Part shown: positions 35,697 through 46,225 of the stretch, piece by piece
How positions within the stretch are numbered: position 1 is the stretch's first letter
Layout of the letters: every line of letters begins with the position of its first letter
NCBI RefSeq assembly: GCF_005217615.1
Contig: NZ_SZNK01000001.1
Location: forward strand, 887,501-951,500
Reading direction: 5' to 3'
Length of the DNA stretch: 64,000 nt
Source of the DNA: Brevibacillus antibioticus
GTDB lineage: Bacteria; Bacillota; Bacilli; Brevibacillales; Brevibacillaceae
Notes under the pieces: model-generated
The model's database searches: none
Told to the model about the DNA's origin: nothing
The model's input: the letters and a program-made list of their open reading frames with translations, nothing else
Program-made: the position numbers and the translations under genes

Positions 35697-36944
35697 ATGC
35701 ATTCGCTTGCAGGAAAACGAATTGTTCTTGGAGTATCTGGCGGCATCGCCGCCTACAAGGCTGCCGCACTGACCAGCAAGCTGACACAAGCAGGTGCATT
35801 GGTGCATGTCATTTTGACAGAGGGCGCCTTGCAGTTTATTCAGCCTTTGACGTTTCAAGCCTTGTCTCACCTGCCTGTTTATACAGATACATTTACAGAG
35901 CCAGACCCGCATGTGATTAGCCATATTGAACTGGCTGATCGAGCTGATCTCGTATTGATCGCGCCAGCAACGGCAAATGTGATTGGCAAAATGGCGAATG
36001 GCATAGCGGATGATATGCTGACGACGACTGTATTGGCAACGAAAGCGCCTGTCATGGTCGCGCCTGCTATGAACGTCAATATGTACAATCACCCTGCGGT
36101 TATCGCAAATATGGACAAGCTTACGGCTTATGGTTATCGGTTTGTTGAACCGGGTGTCGGGCTCTTGGCATGTGGCTGGATTGGCAAAGGACGTTTGGCG
36201 GAGCCAGAGGAAATCGTCGAAGCTGTTCGTCAATGGTTTGCTTCCGATGAGACGAGACAAACGATCCGAGAAAAAGATTTGCAGGACAAGCACGTACTGA
36301 TCACAGCGGGACCGACTCGTGAAAAAATTGATCCCGTTCGTTACATAACTAATCATGCCTCAGGAAAAATGGGCTACGCCATCGCGGAAGCGGCACGAGA
36401 CAGAGGGGCTACGGTCACACTGATTAGTGGGCCGACTACCTTGGCGCGTCCTGATGGAGTAGAATTCATCGCGGTGGAATCGGTACAAGAAATGTTTGAT
36501 GCCGTCATGGAGCAGTTGCCGAACTGTGATATCGTCGTCAAGTCAGCAGCCGTTTCCGATTATCGACCGAAGCATGTAGCTGAACATAAGATGAAAAAGG
36601 GTGATGGTCCACTCGACCTTGTGCTGGAGAAAGCCCCCGATATTTTAAAGACGATTGGTGAGCGGAAAACGAAGCAATTCGTCGTAGGCTTTGCAGCAGA
36701 GACCCAAAATGTATTACAGCATGCCCAGTCCAAGCTGGAGCGAAAAAATCTCGATATGATCGTAGCCAATAACGTATTGCTCGAGGGAGCAGGTATGGGG
36801 AGCGATACGAATATCGTGACCTTGCTTACCCGTGGCGGAGAGCAACTGGCATTGGATAAATTGAGCAAGCGGGCTGTGGCAGACAAGCTGTTTGATGCTG
36901 TCCTTGCCGTGCAAACGCATAAACCGCTCCAAGACCTGTCATGA
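35697..36944 (+). CDS. coaBC: CoaBC, phosphopantothenoylcysteine synthetase/decarboxylase
   Basis: Bifunctional CoA-biosynthesis enzyme, 415 residues. The N-terminal flavin decarboxylase (CoaC) has GVSGGIAAYK, the PAMNVNMYNHPAV substrate motif and LACGWIGKGRL with the active Cys. The C-terminal synthetase (CoaB) starts near residue 200 with ITAGPTREKIDPVRYI and the dimer motif KMKKG. ATG 35697 with AGGAG 9 bases upstream is preferred to GTG 35691. It overlaps priA by 4 bases. Confidence 0.96.
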   Translation: MHSLAGKRIVLGVSGGIAAYKAAALTSKLTQAGALVHVILTEGALQFIQPLTFQALSHLPVYTDTFTEPDPHVISHIELADRADLVLIAPATANVIGKMANGIADDMLTTTVLATKAPVMVAPAMNVNMYNHPAVIANMDKLTAYGYRFVEPGVGLLACGWIGKGRLAEPEEIVEAVRQWFASDETRQTIREKDLQDKHVLITAGPTREKIDPVRYITNHASGKMGYAIAEAARDRGATVTLISGPTTLARPDGVEFIAVESVQEMFDAVMEQLPNCDIVVKSAAVSDYRPKHVAEHKMKKGDGPLDLVLEKAPDILKTIGERKTKQFVVGFAAETQNVLQHAQSKLERKNLDMIVANNVLLEGAGMGSDTNIVTLLTRGGEQLALDKLSKRAVADKLFDAVLAVQTHKPLQDLS

Positions 36945-39376
36945 TTGCCCAAATTATCGTGGACGTTCCGGTCAATCGAACGAATCGACCTTTTGATTAC
37001 CATGTTCCGCCTTGGCTGCGTCCACTGATTCGCGTTGGCAGCCGTGTGGTTGTCCCATTTGGTCCCCGTCAACTGCAAGGCTATGTCATTGGGATCGTAG
37101 AGGATGACGAAGCCTTACCAGACCGTTCGCGCCTAAAAGATGTCGTGCAGGTACAAGACGACACTCCTCCTCTTACGCCAGAGCTGCTAAAGATGAGCGA
37201 ATGGATGTCCAAGCAATACTTGTGTCCGTGGGTAACGGCTGTACAGGCGATGCTACCGGCTGTGCTCAAAGGGAAGTCGGAGAAATGGCTGACGGCGACA
37301 GACGCATTAGACGAAGAGGCATGCGGAAGATCGGGGCTTCTGTGGGAATTGTTTCGCAAGCGGCAACTACCGCTAACCGAAGTGGAGAAACAATTTGCGG
37401 AGGAGTATTTGCTCGTTCCGGGTTGGATACAGAGTGGTCTGCTTGCTACGGAGTATCAAGTAAGGGACAAAATTACCCGCAAGCAGCAATCTTTTGTCCG
37501 AAGCTTATTGGATGAGGGGAAGCTGGAAGAAGCGATTGGTTCGTTGCCAGCACGGGCAGAGCAGATGCGCCGTGTCCTTCAACTGATGCTCGTGCACAAG
37601 GAACAGTCCCTATCTGTACAAATGCTGCGGGATGAATACGGAATTACGCGTTCTCCGCTAAAAAGCCTGGAATCGAAAGGCTGGATCGCGATCGAGCAAG
37701 TGGAGGTTTACCGGGACCCATATGCCAATCGACGTTTCCAGGAAAAGCAGAAGCCTGTCTTTACCCCGGTACAGAAAGAGGTACTGACACCTATCTTGCA
37801 ATCGATTGAATCGGGAACGTATGCTTCTTACTTGCTGCACGGTGTTACCGGAAGCGGTAAGACGGAAGTGTATCTCGAAGCGATCGAACGTACGTTGGAA
37901 AAAGGGCGCGAGGCGATCTTTCTCGTTCCGGAAATTTCACTGACGCCGCAAATGGTGGAGCGCTTCAAGGCCCGTTTTGGTGCAGACGTAGCTGTTTTGC
38001 ACAGTGCGTTGTCACAAGGAGAGCGCTATGACGAGTGGCGCAAGATCATTCGCAAACAGGTCAGAGTGGTGGTAGGTGCACGATCTGCCATCTTTGCTCC
38101 GTTTCGGAATGTTGGTTTGATTGTGATCGATGAAGAGCATGAGAGTTCGTATAAGCAAGAAGAGACCCCTCGCTATCATGCGCGGGAAGTAGCTTTGTGG
38201 CGCGCGAAAGAGAATCAGGGAGTACTTGTCATGGGAAGCGCGACTCCTGCCTTGGAGACGTATGCGCTGGCTACCCGAGGCCGATACGAGCTGTTGCGTA
38301 TGCCGGAGCGTGTCGGGAATCGCCCGATGCCAGAGGTACATGTCGTGGATATGCGTGAGGAGCTTCAGGCCCAGAATCGTTCGATGTTCAGCCGGAAGCT
38401 GCATGAGATGATTGCGGATCGATTGGCAAAAGAAGAACAGATGGTCATTTTCCTGAATCGAAGAGGCTTTTCAACCTTTGTCATGTGCCGCTCCTGTGGC
38501 TATACGATGCGCTGCATTCATTGTGATATCTCGCTTACTTATCATAAAACGAATCATACGGCACGCTGCCATTACTGTGGATACACCATTGCACAGCCTA
38601 AGCATTGTCCGGAGTGTCAAAGTGAGCATATACGCTTTTTTGGTACCGGAACGCAAAAGGTAGAGGCAGAGCTGGCAAAACTTTTCCCGGGTATCCGGGT
38701 TATCCGAATGGACGTGGACACGACCTCGAAAAAAGGCTCCCACGAAGAGCTGCTAAACAAATTCCGCACAGGTCAAGGTGACGTTCTGCTCGGTACGCAG
38801 ATGATTGCCAAGGGGCTTGATTTTCCACGAGTGACGCTTGCGGGCATTATTGCAGCGGATACTTCCTTGCATCTGCCTGACTTCCGTGCAGCGGAGAAGA
38901 CATTTCAGCTCCTGACGCAGGTAGGTGGACGCGCAGGGCGGCATGAGCTGGACGGCGATGTCGTGATTCAGACGTATACGCCGGAGCACTACAGCATTAT
39001 TCATGCGACCAAGCATGATTATCCCGCTTTTTATCAGGATGAAATGATGCAGCGCAGACGAACGGGGTACCCGCCGTATTTCCGTCTCGTATTAATTACA
39101 TTTAGCCACGAGGATGTACCTGTTGTGATCCGCGGTGCACACACAATGGCTGACTATTTGCGGCAGCGTTTGGCCCAGACAACGGTCCTCTTGGGCCCAG
39201 TTGCTTCGCCCATTGCAAGGGTGAAGGATAGATTTCGTTTTCAGATCATGCTAAAATATCGTGATGAACCGCAACTGTCAGACCTGCTCGCTCAGGCGAC
39301 GGCTGCGTTTGAAGAATGGAACAAACAGCAGAAAGTATTGATGACGATTGACGTCGACCCTTACGTACTGCTTTAG
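36941..39376 (+). CDS. priA: Primosomal helicase PriA
   Basis: Restarts stalled replication forks by recognising forked DNA and loading the helicase. 811 residues. The N-terminal DNA-binding domain is followed by Walker A GVTGSGKTE (about residue 301), Walker B DEEHE (about 397) and four Cys pairs (CRSC, CIHC, CHYC, CPEC) near residues 515-565 that bind two zinc ions. The ATG overlaps the coaBC stop (ATGA). Confidence 0.97.
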   Translation: MIAQIIVDVPVNRTNRPFDYHVPPWLRPLIRVGSRVVVPFGPRQLQGYVIGIVEDDEALPDRSRLKDVVQVQDDTPPLTPELLKMSEWMSKQYLCPWVTAVQAMLPAVLKGKSEKWLTATDALDEEACGRSGLLWELFRKRQLPLTEVEKQFAEEYLLVPGWIQSGLLATEYQVRDKITRKQQSFVRSLLDEGKLEEAIGSLPARAEQMRRVLQLMLVHKEQSLSVQMLRDEYGITRSPLKSLESKGWIAIEQVEVYRDPYANRRFQEKQKPVFTPVQKEVLTPILQSIESGTYASYLLHGVTGSGKTEVYLEAIERTLEKGREAIFLVPEISLTPQMVERFKARFGADVAVLHSALSQGERYDEWRKIIRKQVRVVVGARSAIFAPFRNVGLIVIDEEHESSYKQEETPRYHAREVALWRAKENQGVLVMGSATPALETYALATRGRYELLRMPERVGNRPMPEVHVVDMREELQAQNRSMFSRKLHEMIADRLAKEEQMVIFLNRRGFSTFVMCRSCGYTMRCIHCDISLTYHKTNHTARCHYCGYTIAQPKHCPECQSEHIRFFGTGTQKVEAELAKLFPGIRVIRMDVDTTSKKGSHEELLNKFRTGQGDVLLGTQMIAKGLDFPRVTLAGIIAADTSLHLPDFRAAEKTFQLLTQVGGRAGRHELDGDVVIQTYTPEHYSIIHATKHDYPAFYQDEMMQRRRTGYPPYFRLVLITFSHEDVPVVIRGAHTMADYLRQRLAQTTVLLGPVASPIARVKDRFRFQIMLKYRDEPQLSDLLAQATAAFEEWNKQQKVLMTIDVDPYVLL

Positions 39377-39392
39377 GGAGGATATGAAACAC

Positions 39393-39869
39393 ATGGCGAT
39401 TCGCACAATTGTAAAACATCCAGATCCGATTTTGCGTGAAAAGGCAATGGTCGTAACCAAATTTAATTCCAACTTGCACAAGCTGCTTGATGATATGGCA
39501 GACACGATGTACGATGCAGACGGTGTAGGCTTGGCTGCTCCACAAGTGGGCATCTCCAAGCGTGTCATCGTGATGGATTGCGGTGATGGACTGATTGAAA
39601 TGATCAATCCGGAAATCATTGAGCATGAAGGGGAGCAGTACGATTATCCAGAAGGCTGCTTGAGCATTCCTGGTGTGCAAGGAGACGTTCGTCGCCACAA
39701 GTGGATCAAGCTGCGGGGGCATGATCGTAACGGGAATGTGGTTGAGCTGGAGGCAGACGACCTGTTGTCCCGTTGCGCTCAACACGAGATCGATCATTTG
39801 AACGGTGTTCTCTTCATCGATGTAGCTGACAAGGTATACAAAGTAAACCCGAACCAGGAAGGGGAATAA
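39393..39869 (+). CDS. def: Peptide deformylase
   Basis: Removes the N-formyl group from nascent proteins. About 159 residues with the three metal/active motifs [18 protein letters not shown] and [12 protein letters not shown] 39393 is preferred: GGGAGG is 11 bases upstream, while ATG 39384 is only 2 bases from it. It is paired with fmt, the opposing formylase, as usual. Confidence 0.97.
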   Translation: MAIRTIVKHPDPILREKAMVVTKFNSNLHKLLDDMADTMYDADGVGLAAPQVGISKRVIVMDCGDGLIEMINPEIIEHEGEQYDYPEGCLSIPGVQGDVRRHKWIKLRGHDRNGNVVELEADDLLSRCAQHEIDHLNGVLFIDVADKVYKVNPNQEGE

Positions 39870-39873
39870 CCAT

Positions 39874-40824
39874 TTGAAAGATGCTCGCATCCTGTTTATG
39901 GGTACGCCTGACTTTGCTGTATCGAGTCTTACGGCTGTCCTTGAAGCAGGCTACAACGTGATTGGAGTCGTAACAAAATCCGATCGTCCCGTTGGACGCA
40001 AGCAAGTATTGACGCCGCCCCCCGTGAAGGAGGCGGCTTTGCGTCATGGACTTTTGGTATTGCAACCGGAGAAAATCAAGGCAGAGGAAGCGCTTGAAGA
40101 AGTGTTGGCGCTCAAGCCTGATCTGATCATTACCGCGGCGTATGGACAGATTTTGCCTAAAAAGCTGCTCGATGCACCGAAATATGGCTGCATCAATGTG
40201 CATGCTTCTCTTTTGCCGAAATATCGTGGGGGTGCCCCGATTCATAAATCAATTGTCGAGGGAGAAACAGAAACAGGCGTGACCATCATGTACATGGTGG
40301 AAGCTCTCGATGCAGGGGATATGCTGTCCAAGGTAGTCGTTCCGATTGAGGAGCGCGATACCGTGGGGACCATGTTTGACAAATTGGCTGCGGCAGGCTC
40401 TGAGCTGTTGCTGGATACCGTTCCACGCCTATTGGCTGGTGAGCTCGTAGCAGAGCAACAGGATCATTCGGCAGCGACATTTGCTCCGAATATTAAGCGT
40501 ACAGACGAAAAAATTGACTGGAGCCGTTCGGCTGAACAGATTTACAACCAAGTCCGCGGCTTGAATCCGTGGCCAGTCGCGTTTACTACATGCGAGGGCA
40601 AGATTTGGAAGCTGTGGTGGGTAGAAAAAATGCCTGCGGCAGGTGAAGGCAAAGAGCCGGGAACGATCATCGCCCGCGAGGAAGACGGTATCGTTGTCGC
40701 TTGCGGTAGCGGTGCAGTGAAAATAACCGAATTGCAGCCAGAAGGCAAAAAACGTATGAGTGCACTCGACTTTTTGCGTGGAGCGGGCAGCAACATTGAA
40801 ATCGGCACAAAGGTAGGAGAATAG
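39874..40824 (+). CDS. fmt: Methionyl-tRNA formyltransferase
   Basis: Formylates Met-tRNAi using 10-formyl-THF. 316 residues. [12 protein letters not shown] is at the start, and the catalytic region [16 protein letters not shown] is near residue 110. TTG 39874 is the start: GGGGAA is suitably placed and the homologous N-terminus begins here. It lies 4 bases after def. Confidence 0.97.
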   Translation: MKDARILFMGTPDFAVSSLTAVLEAGYNVIGVVTKSDRPVGRKQVLTPPPVKEAALRHGLLVLQPEKIKAEEALEEVLALKPDLIITAAYGQILPKKLLDAPKYGCINVHASLLPKYRGGAPIHKSIVEGETETGVTIMYMVEALDAGDMLSKVVVPIEERDTVGTMFDKLAAAGSELLLDTVPRLLAGELVAEQQDHSAATFAPNIKRTDEKIDWSRSAEQIYNQVRGLNPWPVAFTTCEGKIWKLWWVEKMPAAGEGKEPGTIIAREEDGIVVACGSGAVKITELQPEGKKRMSALDFLRGAGSNIEIGTKVGE

Positions 40825-40827
40825 TCC

Positions 40828-42174
40828 GTGGCAAAAAAGGGAGCTCGTGATATCGCCCTCGATGTTTTGAACAGGGTAGAAGAACATAAGTCCTACAGCA
40901 ATCTTGAGTTGCGCAATGTCTTGGATCGGGAAAATCTCAGTGCAGCAGATGCAGGACTGGTGACAGAGCTTGTGTACGGTACCATTCAGCGCAAGATGAC
41001 GCTGGATCATGTCCTGTCCCATTTTGTCGGGAATAAAAAGGTCCAGACCTGGGTTCGTAATTTGCTGCGTCTCAGCTTGTATCAAATTCACTATTTAGAC
41101 CGTATCCCTGAACGCGCAGCCGTACACCAGGCGGTTGAAATCGCCAAAAAACGCGGTCACCAGGGGATTGCTTCGATGGTCAACGGTGTTTTGCGCAATG
41201 TGTTGCGCCAGCCGGATGTGTGGGAGCGTCAGCCAAAAGGCGGACGTGCCTTGCAAATCGCCGTAGTCTATTCTCATCCAGAATGGCTTGTGCGTCAGTG
41301 GCTTAGCGTATATGGCGAAGAGACGACGATTGCGATTTGCGAAGCGAACAACAGAACGCCGCATAGCTCTATCAGAGTCAATGCATGGAAAACGACGAAG
41401 GATCAAGTGCTGGACAAGCTAGCGGAAGAAGGGCTGGAAGGACAAGCGTCTGCTGTCAGTCCTCATGCTATTCTGATGGAAGGCGGACATGCAGCAGGTT
41501 CTCGCATGTTCAAGGAAGGTTACTTCACGATCCAGGATGAGAGTTCCATGCTCGTAGCACCAGCTCTTGCTGCGCAACCAGGCATGCGTGTACTGGATGC
41601 TTGCGCGGCACCTGGTGGAAAAACAACGCACATAGCGGAAATGATGGAAAACCGCGGGCAAATCATTGCGAGTGACGTGCATCCGCACAAACGCGATCTG
41701 ATTACAAATGCAGCGAAAAGACTCGGGATTACGATCATCGAGCCAATCGTCAGTGATGCACTAGACCTACCTGAAAAAGCGCTGGGGACTTTCGATCGAA
41801 TCCTGCTGGATGCGCCATGCACCGGATTTGGCGTGATTCGTCGCAAGCCTGATCTAAAATGGAATAAAGCGCCGGAAGATGTCCGTGCGATTGCTCAGTT
41901 ACAGTACGAACTGCTCAAGACATTGGCACCGATGCTTGCTCAAGGTGGTGTCATGGTTTACAGCACATGTACGATCGAGCCAGCAGAAAATCAGGAGATT
42001 GTTCGCCGCTTTGTCGAAGAACACCCTGAATTCGTATTCGATGATACACTGGCACAAGACCTGCCTGAGGCTGTCAGAGGGCATGTCGATGAAACCGGAG
42101 CCTGCGTACAAATTTTGCCTCACCATTTCGAGAGTGATGGATTCTTTATCGCGCGATTGAAACGAAGAGGATAA
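40828..42174 (+). CDS. rsmB: 16S rRNA m5C967 methyltransferase RsmB
   Basis: 448 residues. The N-terminal NusB-like RNA-binding domain (~140 residues) is followed by the SAM methyltransferase core: DACAAPGGKTTH near residue 257, LLDAPCTGFGVIRRKPD with the catalytic Cys, and YSTCTIEPAENQ with the second Cys. It starts at GTG 40828, 3 bases after fmt, with GGTAGGAG upstream. Confidence 0.96.
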   Translation: MAKKGARDIALDVLNRVEEHKSYSNLELRNVLDRENLSAADAGLVTELVYGTIQRKMTLDHVLSHFVGNKKVQTWVRNLLRLSLYQIHYLDRIPERAAVHQAVEIAKKRGHQGIASMVNGVLRNVLRQPDVWERQPKGGRALQIAVVYSHPEWLVRQWLSVYGEETTIAICEANNRTPHSSIRVNAWKTTKDQVLDKLAEEGLEGQASAVSPHAILMEGGHAAGSRMFKEGYFTIQDESSMLVAPALAAQPGMRVLDACAAPGGKTTHIAEMMENRGQIIASDVHPHKRDLITNAAKRLGITIIEPIVSDALDLPEKALGTFDRILLDAPCTGFGVIRRKPDLKWNKAPEDVRAIAQLQYELLKTLAPMLAQGGVMVYSTCTIEPAENQEIVRRFVEEHPEFVFDDTLAQDLPEAVRGHVDETGACVQILPHHFESDGFFIARLKRRG

Positions 42175-42194
42175 GGTAACGGACGTACAAACAA

Positions 42195-42235
42195 GGGGTG
42201 GCGCACCAACAGGTGGAAAATGCCACTCCTTTGCC
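42195..42235 (+). terminator. Possible terminator after rsmB
   Basis: AGGGGTGGC pairs with GCCACTCCTTT around an inner CACC/GGTG hairpin. The T-tract is interrupted (TTTGCCTTTG), so efficiency is uncertain. Confidence 0.4.
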
Positions 42236-42308
42236 TTTGTTTGCGAGCGCGCGGATTGGTTTACACTAGGAAAAGCGACGCATTTGTGAATCTGGATGTC
42301 AAAACCGT

Positions 42309-42337
42309 TTGAAGCGAGACGCCCCACGAGGTACAAT
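42309..42337 (+). promoter_or_regulatory. Promoter for rlmN-prpC-prkC-rsgA-rpe
   Basis: TTGAAG, a 17-base spacer and TACAAT lie 48 bases before the rlmN start. Confidence 0.65.
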
Positions 42338-42385
42338 GATAGAATGGATTTAGGCAAGCAATGATTTTGAGGATGTGGAGATAGA

Positions 42386-43456
42386 ATGCCGTTAACGACA
42401 TTTACTGGCGCAAAGCCGCTTATTTACAGTTTGACGCAAGATGAAATGAAGGAATGGCTGGTTAGTGCCGGCGACAAAGCATTTCGTGCGCAACAAATTT
42501 TTGACTGGTTATATGTAAAGCGCGTCACTTCTTTTGACGAGATGAGCAATTTGTCCAAGGAGCTGCGCGAAAAGCTGGCTGATACATTCCGTATGGAGCC
42601 ACTCAAGGAAATCACGCATCAGGAGTCGCAGGATGGGACGATCAAGTTTTTGTTCCAGCTTGTCGATGGACATGCGATTGAGACGGTGATTATGCGTCAT
42701 AACTACGGAAACAGCATTTGTGTTACGACACAGGTGGGCTGCCGTATCGGATGTACGTTTTGTGCATCTACATTAGGGGGACTGAAGCGTAACCTGGATG
42801 CAGGTGAAATCGTCTCTCAAGTATTGACGGCACAACGCAGATTGGATGCGGAGGGTGAGCGTGTCAGTCACGTGGTCGTCATGGGGATTGGGGAGCCTTT
42901 CGAGAACTTCGAGAGCTTGATGGCGTTCTTGTCCGTCATCAACGATAACCGAGGACTGAATATCGGTGCTCGTCACATTACGGTTTCCACCAGTGGAATT
43001 GTGCCGAAGATTTACGAGTTTGCTGAACGAGGCGGACAAGTGAACCTGGCGATTTCCCTGCATGCTCCAAACACGGAGCTGAGAAGCCAGCTGATGCCGA
43101 TCAACCGCGGCTTCCCGCTTGCTAAGCTCATGGAAGCATGCCACCATTACATTAACAAGACAGGGCGCCGCATCAGTTTTGAGTACGGTCTGTTCGGCGG
43201 GAAAAACGATCAGCCCGAGCATGCAGAGGAGCTGGCCGAACTCATTGGTGACATGCTTTGCCACGTGAATCTGATTCCGGTGAACTACGTACCAGAGCGT
43301 GATTATGTACGCACGCCACGCAATGAGATTTTTACGTTTAAACGCATTTTAGAGGAAAAAGGAATCAATGTGACCATCAGACGCGAGCAAGGCAGTGACA
43401 TTGCTGCTGCTTGCGGACAATTGAGGGCACAACACGCTAAAGAAACCGTGGGGTGA
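42386..43456 (+). CDS. rlmN: Dual-specificity rRNA/tRNA m2A methyltransferase RlmN
   Basis: Radical-SAM enzyme that methylates A2503 of 23S rRNA and A37 of tRNAs. 356 residues. The CX3CX2C cluster motif is in [12 protein letters not shown] (about 118-126), and [10 protein letters not shown] is near residue 168. A conserved C-terminal Cys is in [12 protein letters not shown] lies 8 bases upstream of the ATG. Confidence 0.96.
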   Translation: MPLTTFTGAKPLIYSLTQDEMKEWLVSAGDKAFRAQQIFDWLYVKRVTSFDEMSNLSKELREKLADTFRMEPLKEITHQESQDGTIKFLFQLVDGHAIETVIMRHNYGNSICVTTQVGCRIGCTFCASTLGGLKRNLDAGEIVSQVLTAQRRLDAEGERVSHVVVMGIGEPFENFESLMAFLSVINDNRGLNIGARHITVSTSGIVPKIYEFAERGGQVNLAISLHAPNTELRSQLMPINRGFPLAKLMEACHHYINKTGRRISFEYGLFGGKNDQPEHAEELAELIGDMLCHVNLIPVNYVPERDYVRTPRNEIFTFKRILEEKGINVTIRREQGSDIAAACGQLRAQHAKETVG

Positions 43457-43460
43457 TGCC

Positions 43461-44216
43461 ATGGAAATCGCGATGAAATCCCATGTTGGCCGCGTTCGTC
43501 AGGTTAACGAGGACTATTATGCCTGTGTGACCGATTTAAACGGACGCGTGCTCGCCATTGTAGCAGATGGTATGGGTGGCCATCAGGCTGGTGATATCGC
43601 CAGTCGCCTTGCTGTTGAGCGAATAGTAAAAGAACTGCGTCACCTAGATGGGGACCTCGAAGCAGAGGATGTGCGTGAGCAATTGATGAACGCCGTCCTG
43701 CTCGCGAATAAAGAAGTCTTTGAATATGCAGTTGAACATCCAGAGTGCAGTGGCATGGGCACAACCGTGGTTGCTGCTTTGTTCGATCATTCCTCCGTGA
43801 TTACTGCGCATATTGGCGACAGTCGCCTGTATTTTTACAACCAAGACGGTCTGGTCATGAAAACAGAAGACCATTCCCTTGTCAATGAGCTTTTGAAAAA
43901 TGGACAGATTACAGCCGAGGAGGCGTCTGTCCACCCTCATCGCAACGTCATTATGCGGTCGCTAGGGACAGAACCGGATGTGCTCATTGATCTTGGGCAG
44001 TTTGAATGGTCAGAGGGTGATATCGTCTTGATTTGCTCAGATGGACTGAGCAACAAAGTCAGTCATCCATCCTTAGAAGAAAATTTGCAGCAACAGATAT
44101 CGTTACAAGCGAAGGTGGACGGTTTGGTTCAGGAAGCACTGGATGCCGGTGGGGAAGATAACATAACGCTGGTTGCCGTACGAAATACGCTTGATGCCGG
44201 TCAGGAAGAGGGGTGA
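43461..44216 (+). CDS. prpC: PP2C-type Ser/Thr protein phosphatase PrpC
   Basis: 251 residues. Metal-dependent phosphatase motifs run in order: SHVGRVRQVNEDYY, VADGMGGHQAGDIAS, GMGTTVVAAL, HIGDSRLY, LICSDGLSN and DNITLVAV. It reverses phosphorylation by the adjacent kinase PrkC, whose start overlaps the region of its stop. GGGGTG precedes the ATG. Confidence 0.96.
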   Translation: MEIAMKSHVGRVRQVNEDYYACVTDLNGRVLAIVADGMGGHQAGDIASRLAVERIVKELRHLDGDLEAEDVREQLMNAVLLANKEVFEYAVEHPECSGMGTTVVAALFDHSSVITAHIGDSRLYFYNQDGLVMKTEDHSLVNELLKNGQITAEEASVHPHRNVIMRSLGTEPDVLIDLGQFEWSEGDIVLICSDGLSNKVSHPSLEENLQQQISLQAKVDGLVQEALDAGGEDNITLVAVRNTLDAGQEEG

Positions 44217-44221
44217 GAGAG

Positions 44222-46207
44222 ATGGAAGGTCAACGACTGGGAGGACGATACCAAATAGAGTCCCGCGTCGGTGGGGGCGGTATGGCCATTGTATACAAGG
44301 CCAAAGATTTAATTTTGAATCGTCCAGTGGCAGTTAAAGTGCTGCGTTCACAATTTGGTACGGACGAAGATTTCGTCAATCGTTTCCGACGTGAAGCGCA
44401 GGCGGTGGCGAGCTTATCTCACCCCAATGTGGTTGGGGTGTATGATGTCGGTCAGGAAGGCGATACCCATTACATGGTGATGGAGTACATAGAAGGCTAT
44501 ACGTTGAAAGAGGTCATCATTCAACGTGGCGCGCTGCCGGTAGAAGAGGCAGTGCGGATCGCCGAGCAAATTTGCGATGCACTCGATCATGCGCATCAAA
44601 ACCAGATCATTCATCGAGATATTAAGCCGCATAACATTATGATTGGAAAAAATGGTCGGGTGAAGGTTACGGATTTCGGGATTGCGAGAGCCGTTACTTC
44701 AGCAACGATTACGCATACGAATGCGATGCTTGGCTCTGTCCATTATTTTTCGCCAGAGCAGGCACGCGGTGGGATTACCGGGGAAAAATCCGATATTTAC
44801 TCGCTGGGGATCGTCTTGTACGAAATGGTAACAGGTGAACTACCGTTTTCTGGTGATTCGCCTATATCAGTGGCGCTCAAGCATTTGCAGGAGCCGCTTC
44901 CAGAGCCGCGCCAAGTCAATCCGGCTATCCCACAGAGTGTGGAGAATGTCATTTTGAAGGCGCTGGTAAAGGATCCATTTCTCAGATACGCATCCGCAAG
45001 TGAAATGCTAGAAGATTTGGAGACCTGCCTGTTCCCAGAGCGATTAAACGAAGAAAAGCTGACGTTCCCGGTGGATGAAGAGATGACGCGTGTGGTGCCG
45101 ATCATCACACCCGACATGCTCGAAGGCCACACCAATGGTAAAACCGGAGGAGCGGGGCGTAGCCGCTATGAGCAGCGTACAGAAGAAGAGGGTGCCAAAC
45201 CAGCCAAGAAACAATGGTGGGTCAAAGCTCTGCTGTGGGTAGGCGGTATCGGACTGTTTTTCGTACTGGCATTCTTCGGGTTTAACTTACTGTTGAATCT
45301 GTTCCCGTCCGTTCCAGAGGCGCGCGTACCTCATGTGGTAGGGATCGACGTGTCGCTCGCTGAGAAGAAGATCCAGGAAAACAAACTCGTTGCCCGAATC
45401 GTCGAAGAAGCCGATGATACGATAGAAAAGGGTATAGTGATAAGACAGGACCCTGCCCCTCCGATGGGGTTAAAGGAAAATTCCGTTGTGACTTTGTATG
45501 TAAGCAAAGGACAACAAGAGATCAACATGCCAAATCTGGTTACGTTGCCGCGAGCAACCGCAGAGGAAGCTTTGAAAAGTAATGGCTTCCAACTGGAGAA
45601 TGTCAATTTCGTAGAGGAAGCGGACGACAAGGCCGAGGTAGGGACGGTTATCAAGCAGTCTCCAGCCGCAAATGAAAAGGTGTTCCCGACCAAAACCAAT
45701 GTGACGGTCACGATTAGTAAAGGAAAAGCCTTCGTGAAAATGCCGGATGTTCGTAATATATCGGTAGAAGCTGCACAAGTAGAATTGTACAAGTTAGGAC
45801 TGGGTGTTGGGAAAATCACCAAAGTGCCTACTTATACGACCGACAAACCAGGTATTGTTCTCAGCACTCACCCTTATGATCCGGGAATGGATGTGCAAAA
45901 GGATGTAGCGGTTCCGCTTGAGGTCAGCAATGGCCAATATCCGCAGGACGCCAAACTGGCAAACGTTCCGGTTTATGTAGAGGTTGTACCTGGTGAACCA
46001 CTGGAAGTGAAAATTGAAGTGACAGATGCTCGTGGAGAGGCAAAAGTTTTCCAGACGGACACGATCACCGAAAATAAAGAGTACGATGTACCAATCGTCT
46101 TGGCACCACAGAAGGACTCGGTAGTTAAGGTCTTTGTGAAACGATCGACTGATCAAGGCTTCAATGAATACCAGACGATTCCAGTTTCGTATAACAGCTT
46201 GCCATAG
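44222..46207 (+). CDS. prkC: PASTA-domain membrane Ser/Thr kinase PrkC
   Basis: About 661 residues. The cytosolic Hanks kinase (1-270) has the catalytic Lys in VAVKVLR (~39), HRDIKPHN (131-138), DFGIARA (151-157) and SPEQARG. A juxtamembrane linker leads to one transmembrane helix (about 338-360). Three external PASTA repeats follow, starting at PHVVGIDVS, MPNLVTLPR and MPDVRNISV, then an unassigned C-terminal beta domain. In B. subtilis it senses muropeptides and triggers germination. ATG 44222, with GAGGGG 8 bases upstream, is preferred to GTG 44213. Confidence 0.96.
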   Translation: MEGQRLGGRYQIESRVGGGGMAIVYKAKDLILNRPVAVKVLRSQFGTDEDFVNRFRREAQAVASLSHPNVVGVYDVGQEGDTHYMVMEYIEGYTLKEVIIQRGALPVEEAVRIAEQICDALDHAHQNQIIHRDIKPHNIMIGKNGRVKVTDFGIARAVTSATITHTNAMLGSVHYFSPEQARGGITGEKSDIYSLGIVLYEMVTGELPFSGDSPISVALKHLQEPLPEPRQVNPAIPQSVENVILKALVKDPFLRYASASEMLEDLETCLFPERLNEEKLTFPVDEEMTRVVPIITPDMLEGHTNGKTGGAGRSRYEQRTEEEGAKPAKKQWWVKALLWVGGIGLFFVLAFFGFNLLLNLFPSVPEARVPHVVGIDVSLAEKKIQENKLVARIVEEADDTIEKGIVIRQDPAPPMGLKENSVVTLYVSKGQQEINMPNLVTLPRATAEEALKSNGFQLENVNFVEEADDKAEVGTVIKQSPAANEKVFPTKTNVTVTISKGKAFVKMPDVRNISVEAAQVELYKLGLGVGKITKVPTYTTDKPGIVLSTHPYDPGMDVQKDVAVPLEVSNGQYPQDAKLANVPVYVEVVPGEPLEVKIEVTDARGEAKVFQTDTITENKEYDVPIVLAPQKDSVVKVFVKRSTDQGFNEYQTIPVSYNSLP

Positions 46208-46225
46208 TGTAGTGGAGGGACATGA